Shown here: piece by piece, positions 63,581 through 64,000 of the stretch | Position numbering within the stretch: position 1 is the stretch's first letter | How the letters are laid out: every line of letters begins with the position of its first letter | Source of the DNA: Paulinella micropora | Lineage: Eukaryota > Cercozoa > Imbricatea > Euglyphida > Paulinellidae | Length of the DNA: 64,000 nt | Reading direction: 5' to 3' | Assembly (NCBI GenBank): GCA_019918135.1 | Contig: WBZZ01001499.1 | Span: 32,501-96,500, forward strand | Notes under the pieces: generated by a model | Databases searched by the model: none | Told to the model about the DNA's origin: nothing | Seen by the model: only the letters and a program-made list of their open reading frames with translations | Translations under genes and position numbers: made by a program

Positions 63581-64000
63581 ACATGGATTGGCAATTTTAC
63601 ACAAGGGAACTTATGCAAAATTGTATTGGACGGGGGGGATGTCGAGCGGCGACTTGAAATGTTTATTTTCACATGGATTGGCAATTTTACACAAGGGAAC
63701 TTATGCAAAATTGTATTGGATGGGGGGATGTCGAGCGGCGACTTGAAATGTTTATTTCCACATGGAGCAGTGGCAATTTTACATAAGGGAATTTATGCAA
63801 AATTGTATTGGACGGGGGGATGTCGAGCGGCGACTTGAAATGTTTATTGAAAGTTTCACATGGATTGGCAATTTTACACAAGGGAACTTATGCAAAATTG
63901 TATTGGACGGGGGGATGTTTATTTCCATGGATTTGCAATTTTCCACCAGGGAACTTATGCAAAATCGTATTGATTGGAAATATTGGGTGGCCAGTTTTCA
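63581..64000 (+). repeat. ~90-bp tandem repeat, about five units to the window end
   Basis: Units start ACATGGATTGGCAATTTTAC and contain GCAAAATTGTATTGGACGGG and ATGTCGAGCGGCGACTTGAA; starts are near 63581, 63671, 63760, 63858 and 63925. GCAATTTT is shared with the preceding ~70-bp repeat. Confidence 0.85.

Noticed and set aside
63294-63838. Two overlapping + strand frames of 124-150 codons
   Set aside because: They follow the 70-bp and 90-bp tandem repeats and show no domain.

Overview
The window is eukaryotic repeat-rich DNA with no recognisable single-copy host gene. It is a nest of retroelements, microsatellites and integrated virus-like elements. The organism cannot be named from the sequence. 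A Polinton-like element, a fragment of a large nucleocytoplasmic-type DNA virus, Ty1/copia elements and APE-type LINEs together fit an alga or other protist; that is an inference.

Layout. 1-4288: three copies of a repeat family followed by (GAA)n tracts, two 5'-truncated LINE pieces and a four-unit minisatellite. 4289-8768: a dense head-to-tail stack of short retroelements on the + strand: a tRNA-derived SINE, a ~172-bp family (family A) and a ~410-bp family (family C). All end in (ATT)n and are nested in each other's ATT arrays. 8769-27178: an 18.4-kb Polinton-like element with 149-bp terminal inverted repeats, inserted in a family A copy and flanked by the 6-bp duplication CAATTG. 27179-29642: the same short families, now on the - strand. 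29643-36386: a near full-length but decayed APE-type LINE (- strand) with two tandem 5' UTR monomers and an (ATT)n tail. 36387-37686: more ATT-tailed SINEs. 37687-39290: (GAA)n-tailed repeats and the 3' end of another retroelement.

39290-47950 is a GC-rich, intron-free, tightly packed fragment of a large DNA virus. It carries a D5-like helicase-primase, a small membrane protein, a ribonucleotide reductase large subunit, an unknown protein and a sliding-clamp-like protein. 47950-54060 is a copia element (+) whose gag carries a MYND zinc finger. 54100-55920 is microsatellite DNA. 55950-61790 is a second copia element (-) without a visible reverse transcriptase. 61790-64000 is AT-rich, non-coding and ends in tandem repeats.

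How the parts work together. In the Polinton-like element the replication and integration genes (zinc finger, HIRAN, protein-primed PolB, integrase) lie on the + strand. The morphogenesis genes (fibre with S74 chaperone, membrane protein, packaging ATPase, cysteine protease, major capsid protein) form one - strand block. Three related GIY-YIG nucleases are scattered among them. In the ATT-tailed nest, the LINE, the SINE and families A and C share a 3' core just before the ATT tail. This suggests that one LINE machinery mobilises all of them into ATT microsatellites.
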